Positions 45,915 through 55,823 are shown, counted from the stretch's first letter. The stretch is 64,000 bases of DNA from CAWHQZ01 sp963831645 (GCA_963831645.1 CAWHQZ010000002.1:62001-126000); one strand, 5' to 3'. Notes: generated by a model not told the origin, from the sequence alone. Numbers and translations: made by a program.

Positions 45915-46226
45915 TCAGCGCGGCGGCGGATAGTGATGATCCCTGAGCCTCTTCTTGTATCGCCGGAGCCGCTTCTCGAGGTGGTTGGCGGCCGCGTCGA
46001 AAGCCGCACGTGCATCGGCGTTCTCACCATGGGCCTGGAGGACGATGCCGGTTGCCAGATGGAGCGTACATTCGCTGCGGAACTGGGAACGCTGCTTTTC
46101 CACCGTGACGTGGGCCCGGACGAGGCCGTCGAAGTAGCGGGCAACGTCCTGGCCGATGCGGGATTCGATGTGGTGCCGAAGAGCATCCCCGACCGACAAG
46201 TTCTTGCCCGTAGTCTGAATCTGCAT
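45915..46226 (-). CDS. hpf: Ribosome hibernation promoting factor, short form
   Basis: 103 residues of the S30AE domain (TTGKNLSVGDALRHHIESRI, RRYKKRLRDHH). Alphaproteobacterial Hpf is usually the long form of ~190 residues with a C-terminal dimerisation domain; here a stop follows the first domain. Whether the gene has been truncated cannot be decided. ATG 46226 is chosen; the frame to 46403 upstream is not family-like. The rpoN gene that often precedes it is absent. Confidence 0.85.
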   Translation of the reverse strand: MQIQTTGKNLSVGDALRHHIESRIGQDVARYFDGLVRAHVTVEKQRSQFRSECTLHLATGIVLQAHGENADARAAFDAAANHLEKRLRRYKKRLRDHHYPPPR

Positions 46227-46609
46227 TTCCGCGCCAGAGGACTCCACTGCTGCAGGTGGCAAAAGTTCTCCAGTATGTCCTATATCCCGTGCAACGATTT
46301 CTACCAGCGCGGTGGAATCACTACCTCGCCCGCTTCCACGCTGAGGCACTTTCCCGTCGCCACCGTATTCACGTTCTGGCGACCAATCTCTTCGGACCGG
46401 CAAGCCGACGGGGGCGGAAACTAGTGAGGCGGCGGCGTGAAGTCAACCTGCAACGCGCCGGCGTCTCAAACTAAAAATCCGCATATCCTGTAGTCCTGAT
46501 AGTAGAGTCCGCGGGGCCCATTTTGCCCCATTTTGCAGCATAGTCTTGCGGGCTTGCCCATTACAGCCCTAACTTCACACCTTTACGCTCCAGCCAGCGG
46601 AGAACGCGG
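46227..46609. other. No gene seen
   Basis: Upstream region of hpf; nothing coding recognised. It should hold the hpf promoter. Confidence 0.5.
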
Positions 46610-46954
46610 GTGCGGCTCAGGACCCTCGACGCTGTCAACGCCGTTCTGATCATCGTGACGACGTCTTTCACCGCTTACGCAGAGACTGTGTCGGTCGCGC
46701 ATGGCAGCGACGTCGACCTGAAAACCTTCCAGTGCACCGACATCGCTCAGCAAGGCGGCGTCGAACGCGTCTGCTATGACGGCGCCAAGAAATACCTGCT
46801 GATCCGGCATGACAAGATATGGCGGCATTTCTGCTCGGTCGAAGGCAGCATCGCGCAGCGCTTTCTGGCATCACATTCGATGGAACACTATCTCGGCGCC
46901 ATCCTCGACAACCACCATGCCTGCCGGCGGGACAACATGCCCAAGTATGAATAG
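46610..46954 (+). CDS. Secreted KTSC-like small protein
   Basis: 114 residues from GTG 46610. The signal peptide is DAVNAVLIIVTTSFTAYA; the mature part contains AKKYLLIRHDKIWRHF and SMEHYLGAIL, which resemble the KTSC domain fold. There are three Cys. The start is not marked by a good ribosome site. Function unknown. Confidence 0.55.
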   Translation: MRLRTLDAVNAVLIIVTTSFTAYAETVSVAHGSDVDLKTFQCTDIAQQGGVERVCYDGAKKYLLIRHDKIWRHFCSVEGSIAQRFLASHSMEHYLGAILDNHHACRRDNMPKYE

Positions 46955-47250
46955 CCATCCGAGGGCGTCCCGGCGAACGTGAGCAACCGCTCTCCGGCAA
47001 CCCTCCAGTGCCGCGGCTTGCTAGAAGGAAGCAGGCCGAATAGGATCGGCTGTTTCTGTCTAGTTCCAGTGAGGCCCGCTTTGGACAAAGGGGCGATGCG
47101 AACCCGCTTGGTTTGCGCCTGTTCGGTACGGTCACGCCCGTTGCAGTCAAAGACCAATCTCCCAGGTTGCGCCGAATGCGGTACGACTACCGGCGGCCTT
47201 GGCCGCTTGTGCATGCATCTCAACGAATATCTGCAAGGAGGAGGAGGACC
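46955..47250. other. No gene seen
   Basis: Reads as spacer; the ribosome site GAGGAGG of the phasin gene is at its right end. Confidence 0.5.
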
Positions 47251-47724
47251 ATGAACGAAATGCAGCGTGCTGTTGACAGGCAAAATCGGGCCACCGGAGG
47301 CGGCGCGGCGTTGCTCGACATCGCAGCCAAGTGGAATGAGGAGGTATTGCGGTTCTACGGCTTGCGGATGAAGCGATATCTTGAACTTTCCAGCCGGCTC
47401 TGGGAGTGCAAGAGCCCGAACGACGTCATGAAGCTGCAGACGGGATTTCTGCAGACGATGTTTGCCGACTATCGATCGGAAACCGATCTCGTTTGCAGCC
47501 AGTTTCTGCACACGCAGAAACCGGCGATAGATGCGCAGCGTAGTGAAAGCCTGCCATCCTACGAAGCAGCGATTCTGAGGGCCCAGCAGGACGCGGGAAA
47601 GATCATCGGCCTCGCCAAGGATCACGCGGCGCGAATCGTCGAAGAAGCTGCCGCCCGCACATCGACGAAGGCCGCGGCGCGGCCTTCGAGGCGCGAGAAG
47701 CGGCAGAAATCCGCGACCGCCTGA
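47251..47724 (+). CDS. Phasin-like protein
   Basis: 157 residues. ATG 47251 sits behind GAGGAGGACC. The sequence is entirely helical with the phasin pattern (RFYGLRMKRYLELSSRLWEC, LQTGFLQTMFADYRSE) followed by a Lys/Arg/Ala-rich tail resembling granule- or DNA-binding tails. Phasins coat polyhydroxybutyrate granules; no PHB gene is in the window. Confidence 0.75.
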   Translation: MNEMQRAVDRQNRATGGGAALLDIAAKWNEEVLRFYGLRMKRYLELSSRLWECKSPNDVMKLQTGFLQTMFADYRSETDLVCSQFLHTQKPAIDAQRSESLPSYEAAILRAQQDAGKIIGLAKDHAARIVEEAAARTSTKAAARPSRREKRQKSATA

Positions 47725-47810
47725 GCCGCATCGAGGGAAAGCAGCCGGCTTCACCAGGCGAGGAAACGGCCGGATGAACGCTGCAGCTTTCCTCCTGGCT
47801 GCTGCAGTGA

Positions 47811-47954
47811 CTATTTCTCTTTCTTGCTTCGGCGCTTGATGTCCTGCCCATGAGCGCGTTTGTAGGTCTGAATGTCCTTGAATTGCCCCTTGCGGTCGCG
47901 AACCGCGTAGAGCTTGGTACCCTTCGAGCTTCGATTGGTGGTCCGTTTGGCCAT
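47811..47954 (-). CDS. Small basic conserved protein
   Basis: 47 residues, rich in Lys and Arg (MAKRTTNRSSKGTKLYAV, KRRSKKEK). ATG 47954 follows GAGGAGGG. Similar tiny basic proteins are annotated in many Rhizobiales with no assigned function, but I recall no name. Probably nucleic-acid binding. Confidence 0.65.
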   Translation of the reverse strand: MAKRTTNRSSKGTKLYAVRDRKGQFKDIQTYKRAHGQDIKRRSKKEK

Positions 47955-47969
47955 TCTGCCCTCCTCTGG

Positions 47970-49424
47970 CTACTCGCCGGCAGTCTTTTGCAACGCCCTG
48001 ATGCGTGCCGCTAACGATATGACGTTGGTCACTGCGCGCAGCTTTCCACGCGGCGGGCCGGACGCTTTGTCGCCCTCGGGCTGCTTCGGCGAATCCTGCA
48101 CCTGCTGATCGCCGTTGTCGATCTTGAGCTCGGTGATGGGGGCGCTGAAGCCTCGGTCGAGATCCCGAAGCTCGGCGTCGGGATCCCTGGTTTCTCTGTC
48201 AGGAGCAACGAACTGAGCTTCGACGACCTGAGCGGCCGCCCACTCGTCCGGAAGTGTGGCCGGCGTGAACCGGTCCTCTGCGGCGGGAACGGCGAAATCG
48301 GGATCGGCGGCAGCCATGATGACCGGGCGCGGCGTTGGCCCGGGCAACTCCTCGGCCATGGCTTGCTCGGAGTACGCTTGCTCGGGATACGCCTGCTCGG
48401 GATACGCCTGCTCGGAATACGCCTGCTCGGAATACGCCTGCTCGGGATACGCTTGCTCGGAATGCCCGTGCTCGCGCCTCGGAGGCAGGAATTCAGGTTC
48501 AACCCGTACGAACTCGGGATCTGAAGGCAGGAACTCGGGCTCCACGGGTGCGAACTCGGGCTCGGGAGGACCGAGGTCGAAGGGGGCTCGCCCGCGCGGT
48601 TCTCCATCGGAGGACGGTTCCCAAAGGCCGGATGACGGTTCGGGGCTTATGGCGTCGAATGGGACCTGTCGTTCGGGCCCCCCATCGACGTCCAGCCGCT
48701 CGGGCTCAGCTGTCGCCATCGCGAGCTCGGAGCGCAGACTCTCAAACTCGCTTCTCTGCTGCGCGAGATGTTGCCGCTGCGCTTCGATCTGCGAGGAGAG
48801 CGATGTCAGATCCTGGATGCGCTTGCGGAGCCGTCCCTGTGCGCTCAGGGCCTCATTGGTGGCAAGCGTGTAGGTCATGTCCTTGCCGACCGCCTCGTTT
48901 CGCATCGCTTCGATGCGCCTGTCCCGTTCGGCGAGCTCGGCCCTGAACTGCTCGACTGCCTTGTGCCGCCGCGCCAGCTCGACCTCGCGTCCGCGCAGCT
49001 GCTCCCTGGAGCTCTGAATGGACTGGGTTCGGTTGGCAAGCTCTGCCTCGAGCGGCCCGATGTGCCCCGTGAGCCTGGCGATTTCGCCTTCCCGCTCGGC
49101 GAGCATCGCATCGCGGGTGCGGACTTCGGCGATCAGGTGATCGATGCGGTTGCGGTTGCGCGTGACCTCGGCCATCTGCTCGGCGAGACTGGTCTTGATG
49201 TTGTCCATCTTGAGCTGCAGCTTGCGCGACAGCATGGCGTATTCGGCGCGCAGGCGGTCGCGATCGGCGCGCAGCTCAGCGATGGTGGTCGGCGTCGAGC
49301 GCAGCAGGCGCTTGTTGCCGAGGCGCAGCGCGACGGCCCAGAAGAAGCGGCTCAGGAACAGGGCGATCAGGGCGGCAATCGCGAAGCCCAGCGCGACAAG
49401 CATGATCGTCTCGATCTGAGACAT
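47970..49424 (-). CDS. Membrane-anchored coiled-coil protein with pentapeptide tandem repeat
   Basis: 484 residues: N-terminal TM (IMLVALGFAIAALIALFLS), a long coiled coil (~45-225), then a Pro/Glu-rich region with EFLP motifs, and a run of 7 EQAYP/EQAYS repeats (~325-360), then a low-complexity C-terminus. The layout suggests an envelope-spanning scaffold; no enzymatic domain. The 15-bp repeats (48362-48466) make this region expandable by slippage. Function unknown. Confidence 0.75.
   Translation of the reverse strand: MSQIETIMLVALGFAIAALIALFLSRFFWAVALRLGNKRLLRSTPTTIAELRADRDRLRAEYAMLSRKLQLKMDNIKTSLAEQMAEVTRNRNRIDHLIAEVRTRDAMLAEREGEIARLTGHIGPLEAELANRTQSIQSSREQLRGREVELARRHKAVEQFRAELAERDRRIEAMRNEAVGKDMTYTLATNEALSAQGRLRKRIQDLTSLSSQIEAQRQHLAQQRSEFESLRSELAMATAEPERLDVDGGPERQVPFDAISPEPSSGLWEPSSDGEPRGRAPFDLGPPEPEFAPVEPEFLPSDPEFVRVEPEFLPPRREHGHSEQAYPEQAYSEQAYSEQAYPEQAYPEQAYSEQAMAEELPGPTPRPVIMAAADPDFAVPAAEDRFTPATLPDEWAAAQVVEAQFVAPDRETRDPDAELRDLDRGFSAPITELKIDNGDQQVQDSPKQPEGDKASGPPRGKLRAVTNVISLAARIRALQKTAGE
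48362..48466. repeat. 15-bp tandem repeat, seven units
   Basis: Units of the type cttgctcgg(a/g)(g/a)tacg repeat in phase with codons and encode the EQAY(P/S) repeat of the surrounding gene. Unit differences are single bases. Confidence 0.85.
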
Positions 49425-49638
49425 GCACTCCCGTCCTAATTACTTGTGCCTGAGCCCGACAGAAAGGCCCCACGAGCGTGGCGCCAATAGGGCAAAGGCG
49501 GGAATCCCTCCGGAGCAGAATAGCTGGCGGCGCAAGCACAGGCGAACAGAAAATGTGCTGTTCCCGCAATTCCCGCTAGTCCGGATACAATGGGTCTAGC
49601 GCTGGTCTAGCGCCTTATCCGGAACATGCTGTGAAGCA

Positions 49639-50259
49639 TCAGAAGGGATTCCAGGTCGGCTCGGCCGAATATTTGAGATAGCCGGCGTTCAGCCCCATGC
49701 GCATCCCGATCCCGGTGCGGATGGGCGCGAGCTTCATGCCGTCATACTGCTGGAAGTTCACGCCGAAGCCGCCCACGATGTAGGCGGTACCCTCGACCCC
49801 CGCGAAGCGTGCATGCATGTCATAGGGGTGAGAGACGCCGTAGACCAGCACCAGGACGCGCGCGCCATTGCCGCCAAAGTCGAAGCCGATCGACGGTCCC
49901 TGCCAAAAGACCTTGTCCCGGCCGCCGTTTTTGAGAAACAGGGTGCCCTCGCCGTAGCGCAGACCGCCTACGAAAGCGCCCGAGGCCTCCTCGCCGACGA
50001 TGTAGCCGTTGGGTTCCCCGGCGCGCTGAAAAGCATATTCCACCACGCTGGCAAGCCCCTTGGTGGTCTTGCCGAAGAAATCATGGCCCGCCGAGACGAT
50101 TTCCTCGTAGGAATATGTTTCGGCGGTGGTGTGACCCCGGCCGTGCTCGGTACCGGCAGCGGCAGCGGCGCCCACATCAGGGGACCGCATGGCGAGCATA
50201 ACGGCCGCCGCAATCGCCGATCCGGCCCGGATAAGGCCGCTCCATCTCAATCCTGTCAT
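49639..50259 (-). CDS. DUF1134 (YfeW-like SYLF-type) secreted protein
   Basis: 206 residues. ATG 50259 follows GAGGAG. The signal peptide GLIRAGSAIAAAVMLAM is followed by a domain with FDFGGNGARVLVLVYGV and GTAYIVGGFGVNFQQ, typical of the DUF1134 family of alphaproteobacteria. Probably periplasmic; role unknown. Confidence 0.85.
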   Translation of the reverse strand: MTGLRWSGLIRAGSAIAAAVMLAMRSPDVGAAAAAGTEHGRGHTTAETYSYEEIVSAGHDFFGKTTKGLASVVEYAFQRAGEPNGYIVGEEASGAFVGGLRYGEGTLFLKNGGRDKVFWQGPSIGFDFGGNGARVLVLVYGVSHPYDMHARFAGVEGTAYIVGGFGVNFQQYDGMKLAPIRTGIGMRMGLNAGYLKYSAEPTWNPF

Positions 50260-50335
50260 GACTCACTCCTCACCGACTTGCTGACCCGACCAGCCATAGT
50301 TAGCAGATGGCTGCTTCCAAACCCTTAACAGAGGG

Positions 50336-51130
50336 TTAGGCGCCCTCGGCGATGAACGCCGGGTTCGCGAAGGATTGCGCCTTCTTGCCGTAGGCGAGCG
50401 GCTCGCCTTCGAGAGTCAGGACGCGGCCGCCGGCGGCACACAGGACCGCCTGGCCTGCCGCCGTGTCCCACTCCATGGTGCGGCCGAAGCGCGGATAGAC
50501 GTCCGCCTCGCCGGCGGCGATCAGGCAAAACTTCAGCGACGACCCCGCCGGCACCCGCACCGTGACGTTGCGGGAGTTGCACCATTCCTCGGTCGCGGCA
50601 TCGCCGTGCGAACGGCTGACCAGCGCCCGCAGTCCGGTTGCCGGAACGGGCCGTGCACGCAGCGCTTTCGCGGCGGTCTGCGTTATCGCGCCGCTCTCCG
50701 AGACTTCCGCCTCGAAGGCGCCGGCGTCGGCTGCCGCCCAGAATAGGCGCCTCACGGCGGGCGCGAACACCACGCCCATCACGGGGCGGGTCTCGTCGAT
50801 GAGCGCGATGTTGACGGTGAACTCGCCGTTGCGGTTCAGAAACTCCTTGGTGCCGTCGAGCGGATCGACGAGAAAAAACCTTGCCGAAGGCTCAGGCGTG
50901 CGGCCGGCCGCGACGCTCTCCTCGGCGATGACCGGAATTCCGGCCGCATGGCGCTCCAGACCGGCGAGGATAATCGCTTCCGCGGCAAGATCAGCGGCCG
51001 TGAAGGGAGAGCGATCGTTCTTGAGCCACGACTCGGATGGCCGAGCATAAATCGACATCACGGAGCGCCCGGCCTCGGCTGCAAGCTCGATGAGGCGAGG
51101 CAACAGGCTGGATGGAATGAGCTTCGGCAA
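50336..51130 (-). CDS. cysQ: 3'(2'),5'-bisphosphate nucleotidase CysQ
   Basis: 264 residues. The metal-binding inositol-phosphatase motifs are VDPLDGTKEF and EWDTAAGQAVL, with Glu in IAEESV. It removes the 3'-phosphate from PAP after sulfate assimilation. Start is TTG 51130, without a strong ribosome site; this start is uncertain but no ATG lies nearby in frame. It is divergent from chpT with 142 bases between. Confidence 0.92.
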   Translation of the reverse strand: MPKLIPSSLLPRLIELAAEAGRSVMSIYARPSESWLKNDRSPFTAADLAAEAIILAGLERHAAGIPVIAEESVAAGRTPEPSARFFLVDPLDGTKEFLNRNGEFTVNIALIDETRPVMGVVFAPAVRRLFWAAADAGAFEAEVSESGAITQTAAKALRARPVPATGLRALVSRSHGDAATEEWCNSRNVTVRVPAGSSLKFCLIAAGEADVYPRFGRTMEWDTAAGQAVLCAAGGRVLTLEGEPLAYGKKAQSFANPAFIAEGA

Positions 51131-51272
51131 GTTGCCCGGAATTTGCTGAGGCGAGGAGGCGCGTTATGAGGCGGGGAGCGGCGGCCCGTCAATGGCGCTT
51201 GGTGAAGCCCCCCGTTGTGCGGTAGTTCTGCGGTATTGATGAGCGATTCCCGCCCCGACGACGGAGGAGTCC

Positions 51273-51920
51273 TTGACCAGCAAGCCGGCCCTGAGCGATC
51301 TCGATCTTGCGGCGCTCCTTTGCAGCCGGGTCTGTCATGACGTGATTTCGCCGGTCGGCGCCATCGCCAACGGGTTGGAAGTGCTCGAGGACGAAGACGA
51401 CGAACGCATGAAGAAGATGGCGATGGAGCTGGTGCGCAAGTCGGCGCGCCAGGCGGCGGCCAAGCTGCAGTTCTGTCGCATCGCTTTCGGGGCGGCGGGC
51501 TCGGTGGGAGCGCAGATCGATCTTGGCGAGGCAGGCGACATCGCCCGGGCCTTCGTAGGCGAGGAAAAGGTGAAGATCGAATGGCGTGCGCCGCGCGAGA
51601 ACCGGCCAAAGAGCGAGGTGAAGCTTCTGCTCAACATGATGCTCCTGGGCGTCACGGCGATTCCGCGCGGCGGCATCCTCACGGTGGCGCTCGACAACGG
51701 CGTCCTCAGCGTTCACGCGGCCGGGGAGGGCGCGAAGGTTCCCGAGAAAGTAGCCCTGCTTCTGACCGGGCAGTTCGACCTCGCCGAGCTCGATGCCAGG
51801 CTGGTGCAGCCCTATTACACCCGGCGGCTGAGCGAAGAGTGGGCGTACACCCTGCGCATTGCCCCGGCAGATGACGGGATCAGCTTTGAAGCGCGACAAG
51901 CCGCCCAGGCGGCGGCTTGA
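51273..51920 (+). CDS. chpT: Histidine phosphotransferase ChpT
   Basis: 215 residues. ChpT shuttles phosphate from CckA to CtrA and CpdR in the cell-cycle phosphorelay. The phospho-His is in SRVCHDVISPV (His22), and the rest is a degenerate kinase-like ATPase fold. TTG 51273 is preceded by GGAGGAG (very strong). The gene converges with ctrA: its TGA is directly followed by the ctrA stop. Both encode members of the same pathway. Confidence 0.93.
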   Translation: MTSKPALSDLDLAALLCSRVCHDVISPVGAIANGLEVLEDEDDERMKKMAMELVRKSARQAAAKLQFCRIAFGAAGSVGAQIDLGEAGDIARAFVGEEKVKIEWRAPRENRPKSEVKLLLNMMLLGVTAIPRGGILTVALDNGVLSVHAAGEGAKVPEKVALLLTGQFDLAELDARLVQPYYTRRLSEEWAYTLRIAPADDGISFEARQAAQAAA

Positions 51921-52610
<690 letters not shown>

Positions 52611-52998
52611 CCGAAACCCCTCTCAAACCCGACCCGGCCTCGCGGACGCCACGGGCTGCCGAGACGCTCGCCGGCACGCGGTAAGGCCCTGAATCCTGAC
52701 GCCAGAATACCCCGATAAAGGTTAACAAAACCTCATTCCCTCAATGCGCAGAGAGACTTCGCCAGGTTCGCACAAGCAGTTTGCGAAGGGTCGGCGGGCA
52801 CGCTTGCCTGACTTGATACGCCGGCGCGCAACGCTCTCGCGAGCGCAACGCACAAGGGTTTACCCGACCTTAAGGCCGGGCATTCATGATGAACGACGCT
52901 GCCGGGATTTTCAGGCTAGTTGATTCGTATCCGGCTGAAAAGAGCATCGCCGGGAGTGCGGCCGGTCGGTGAGTGAATGGAGTTGAGAGGCTAAAGCC
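52611..52998. promoter_or_regulatory. Intergenic ctrA-fliJ region with a GANTC site
   Basis: A CcrM-type GAATC lies at 52691-52695, 80 bases upstream of the ctrA ATG, and GATTC at 52922-52926 near fliJ. A half site GTTAAC (52721-52726) resembles a CtrA half-box. In Caulobacter a ctrA promoter contains a GANTC site, so methylation control is plausible; the GANTC motif is short and chance occurrence is likely. Confidence 0.35.
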
Positions 52999-53388
52999 AT
53001 GCGTTCGAAAGACACGATTCTGCGACTGCACCGGTTCAGGCACGAGGCCAAGCGGCGGCAGGTCGCCGACATCGAGACGATGATCACCGAATTCCTCAAG
53101 AAACAGGACGAGCTCGAAGCCCACATCCGCATGGAGGAGAGCCGCAACGGCGTAAGCGATCCCGAGCACTTCAACTATTCGACCGCCGCCAAGGCGGCGC
53201 GGGCCCGCCGTGACAACCTGTTGCGTTCCGTGGGCGAACTGAAGGACCAGCTTGATACTGCCCGGGGAGCCCTGCGCGAAGAGGAAGCGGAACTGCGCAA
53301 AATCGAGCTGCTGGTGGAGAAGGAAGGCGACTCTCGCCCCGAGATAGCCGCCGCAGGAAGCTTTCCAGCCCAGGCCCAGGTTCGTTGA
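52999..53388 (+). CDS. fliJ: Flagellar export chaperone FliJ
   Basis: 129 residues, all-helical coiled coil (RHEAKRRQVADIETMITEFL, RDNLLRSVGELKDQLDTARG), typical of alphaproteobacterial FliJ. ATG 52999 starts with MRSKDTILRLHRF. It works with the flagellar export ATPase FliI; no other flagellar gene is in the window. ctrA-fliJ divergent adjacency is known in alphaproteobacteria. Confidence 0.9.
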   Translation: MRSKDTILRLHRFRHEAKRRQVADIETMITEFLKKQDELEAHIRMEESRNGVSDPEHFNYSTAAKAARARRDNLLRSVGELKDQLDTARGALREEEAELRKIELLVEKEGDSRPEIAAAGSFPAQAQVR

Positions 53389-53390
53389 GC

Positions 53391-54140
53391 CTATGCTACG
53401 GCGTCGGCGGCAGCCAGCCGATGGGACCTGAGCGCCTCGTACATCGGGCGGGCCTCATCGGCGATCCTGCGCAGGGAGTCGGGTAGGATGGTTGGCTTTG
53501 CGTCGCTTGCCCGGCGCTCGAAGCCGGTGGAGCTCCACACAGCCTCGTACCAGTGCCGGGCCCACACACCGTCGAAGGGCTTCGGACCCTTGGGCCAGGC
53601 CAGCATCTCGGCCCGGAAGGTGACGCCGAGCGCGCCGCATAGGGCGGTGAGCATGCCGCGCGGGTCGGCAAGCACGTCTTCGGCATCGATGACCGGCGGC
53701 GCCCTGCCGGTCTGGTCGGCGACCTCACGGAAGATCTCGCTCTGCTCGAGGAAGCCGATGTCGCGCAGGCTGACCTCGGCCCACTTGCGGACATAGCTCG
53801 CCAGCACGCGCTCGGGCGCCCGGATCAGAAAGGCGTTCGACAGGTTCCCGATCCATCGCCGGTCAAAGCCTCTCAGCATGTGGTGGGTCATATGCTTCTG
53901 ATAGAAAATCTGCTTGCCGGCCGGGGGCGGCGCGAGGCATTGCGCGGCGAGTTTCTCATAATCGCTCTCGCCGGCAGCCAGTATTTCCGCGCGCAGGGGA
54001 TGGTCGTTGCCGTGCCGCAGCAGCGAAAAGGCGTAGAAGGGCTCATCCCAGGCCGCACAGTCCGGCCGGTTGCCGAACGAATACATCATGGCCGTCGAGA
54101 TGTTGCGCGGTCCCGACCACATGGCGATGGTGACGGTCAT
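53391..54140 (-). CDS. Sulfotransferase-like P-loop protein
   Basis: 249 residues. The N-terminus has a PAPS-binding-like loop, WSGPRNISTAMMYSFGNR, and a Trp/Arg-rich interior (WIGNLSNAFLIRAPERVLASY). ATG 54140. It is 10 bases from the aminotransferase stop, so likely co-transcribed; this pairing is also known elsewhere. Substrate unknown. Confidence 0.78.
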   Translation of the reverse strand: MTVTIAMWSGPRNISTAMMYSFGNRPDCAAWDEPFYAFSLLRHGNDHPLRAEILAAGESDYEKLAAQCLAPPPAGKQIFYQKHMTHHMLRGFDRRWIGNLSNAFLIRAPERVLASYVRKWAEVSLRDIGFLEQSEIFREVADQTGRAPPVIDAEDVLADPRGMLTALCGALGVTFRAEMLAWPKGPKPFDGVWARHWYEAVWSSTGFERRASDAKPTILPDSLRRIADEARPMYEALRSHRLAAADAVA

Positions 54141-54150
54141 TTGCCGATCG

Positions 54151-55095
54151 CTAGATCGAGCGCACCGCTTCGCGGCGGCATAGCGACCGGTAGAGCTCGG
54201 AGAGCCGCAGAGAAACCGGGCCGGCGCCTGCCCAGGCCCTCCTGGCTGCAAGGGGATGGCAGATCGGCCGGCCGTCGACCTCGCGCACCGGCACCAGGCC
54301 GGCAAACGTTCCGGTGACGAAAGCCTCGTCGGCGCCATAGACGTCGTAGAGGGAGAAAGACTTCTCGAGCACCTCGATGCCATCGGCGCGGGCGAGCCTG
54401 ATCAGCACGCCGCGGGTGATGCCGGGGATGCAATAGAGGCCCGTCGAGGTCCACAGCTCGCCGCGGCGCACGATGAAGAAGTGAGTGGAATTGCAGGTGG
54501 CGACGAAGCCATGGGGATCGAGCATCAGCGCCTCGTCGGCGCCGGCGTTGGCTGCCTGGATGCACGCGGTGATGCAATTGAGCTTGGAGTGGGAATTGAG
54601 CTTCTGATCCTGGACGTCCGGATATCCACGCCGCACGTTGACCGTGAAGAGGCTCATGCCTTTTTCAAAGAGCTCCGGCCGCGGCGCCTTGTACTCGGGG
54701 ATGATCACGACAGTGGCCGGCGATATGGTGAGCCGCGGGTCCTGATAGGGCGTCGCCTTGACGCCGCGCGTGACCATGAGGCGGATGTGGACGCCGTCGT
54801 GCATGCGGTTGGCGTCGAGACAATCGAACAGCCGCTGCACCAGCGTCTCGGGCGCCATGCCGACATCCATGAAGATCGCCTTGGCGCCTTCATAGAGCCG
54901 CTCGATGTGGGCGCGCAGGAACGGGATGCCGCCGTTGACGAGCCGCAGACCTTCCCAGACGCCGTCGCCGAGCAGAAAACCGGAATCGAAAACCGAGACG
55001 ACCGCTGCCTTCCGCGGCACGAGCTCGCCGTTGACCGAAATCAGCGCCGCGGCGTTGCGCTCGTCGGCAGCGAATTCATGCGTTCCCATCGTCAT
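54151..55095 (-). CDS. Class-IV aminotransferase (BCAT/D-amino acid type)
   Basis: 314 residues. The PLP lysine is Lys171 in LNSHSKLNC; further conserved are TRGV, CNSTHFFIV and PGITRGVLI. It belongs with branched-chain and D-amino acid transaminases. ATG 55095. The adjacent sulfotransferase-like gene makes a branched-chain role less certain. Not assigned to IlvE. Confidence 0.88.
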   Translation of the reverse strand: MTMGTHEFAADERNAAALISVNGELVPRKAAVVSVFDSGFLLGDGVWEGLRLVNGGIPFLRAHIERLYEGAKAIFMDVGMAPETLVQRLFDCLDANRMHDGVHIRLMVTRGVKATPYQDPRLTISPATVVIIPEYKAPRPELFEKGMSLFTVNVRRGYPDVQDQKLNSHSKLNCITACIQAANAGADEALMLDPHGFVATCNSTHFFIVRRGELWTSTGLYCIPGITRGVLIRLARADGIEVLEKSFSLYDVYGADEAFVTGTFAGLVPVREVDGRPICHPLAARRAWAGAGPVSLRLSELYRSLCRREAVRSI

Positions 55096-55162
55096 CGCTT
55101 CGAATTGCCTTCCCGAGCCCGCGCTCGCGAGTGCCAGATCCGATGCCGGCGCTTCCTTCCTT

Positions 55163-55252
55163 CGTCATTCCGGCGCAGGCCGGAATCCTGCTTTGGACCT
55201 TTCCACCAGTGAGCCGCCCAAAGCGGGATGCAGCTTTCGCTGGCATGACGCA
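55163..55252. repeat. REP-like intergenic inverted pair
   Basis: An 8-bp stem (attccggc/gccggaat; 55167-55186), then after ~60 bases the similar element in the opposite orientation (gctttcgctggcatgac). The motif cgtcattccggcgcaggccgg resembles dispersed palindromic units in alphaproteobacterial genomes. Confidence 0.55.
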
Positions 55253-55342
55253 TGAAGGGAAAGTCGGCGCATAAAAATGTGTGGATCTGACAGCGACGAT
55301 AGCCGGTAGCGGCACGCCGGGCAATAAAAGCGCGGCGGGCGA

Positions 55343-55618
55343 TCAGGCGCGATACTGCTGGATGCGGGTGGTGCGCAGGCCGGCCAGCCCGTGCTGGTCG
55401 ATCGACCGCTGCCAGCTCAGAAACTCCTCGACGGTGAGCGTGTAGCGGTTGCAGGCTTCCTCGAGGCTGAGCAGGCCGCCCCGCACCGCGGCGACGACCT
55501 CGGCCTTGCGGCGGATGACCCACCGGCGGGTCTGCGGCGGCGGAAGATCGGCAATGGTTAGCGGACTGCCATCGGGCCCGATGACGTAACTCACGCGGGA
55601 ACGCAACTGACCGTTCAT
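55343..55618 (-). CDS. sciP: CtrA inhibitory protein SciP (DUF1153)
   Basis: 91 residues. Nearly the full signature of DUF1153 is present: YVIGPDGSPLTIADLPPP, RRWVIRRKAEVVAAVRGG, LSLEEACNRYTLTVEEFLSW and LRTTRIQQYR. In Caulobacter SciP binds CtrA and its promoters and shuts off CtrA targets after division. ATG 55618; five codons upstream the frame is open but poorly used. A CtrA-like box lies 54 bases upstream. Confidence 0.95.
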   Translation of the reverse strand: MNGQLRSRVSYVIGPDGSPLTIADLPPPQTRRWVIRRKAEVVAAVRGGLLSLEEACNRYTLTVEEFLSWQRSIDQHGLAGLRTTRIQQYRA

Positions 55619-55671
55619 TCTGCAGACCTGCAAATACGCGAACTCACAGGGTGAAACCTACTCCCGCGCGC

Positions 55672-55686
55672 TTAAGGAACAGCTAA
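55672..55686. promoter_or_regulatory. Candidate CtrA box upstream of sciP and mnmA
   Basis: TTAA-N7-CTAA on the plus strand; the complement is TTAG-N7-TTAA. CtrA prefers TTAA-N7-TTAA, so one base differs from the core. It lies between the divergent sciP (54 bases) and mnmA genes. Confidence 0.45.
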
Positions 55687-55823
55687 GCAAATCCCAATAT
55701 TTGGTAACGGCTCAAGGCGCGGCTGACCCAAATGTGGACAGCCAGCCGGGTTGGGGGCAGGGTTCGGGGGCATTGCACCCGCTGCCCGGCTGGCCCATAA
55801 GGGCCCGGAATTTCGAGACAGCA

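Noticed and set aside
48362..48466. Tandem repeats as a CRISPR array
   Set aside because: Units are only 15 bp with no spacers and are in codon phase inside a protein gene.
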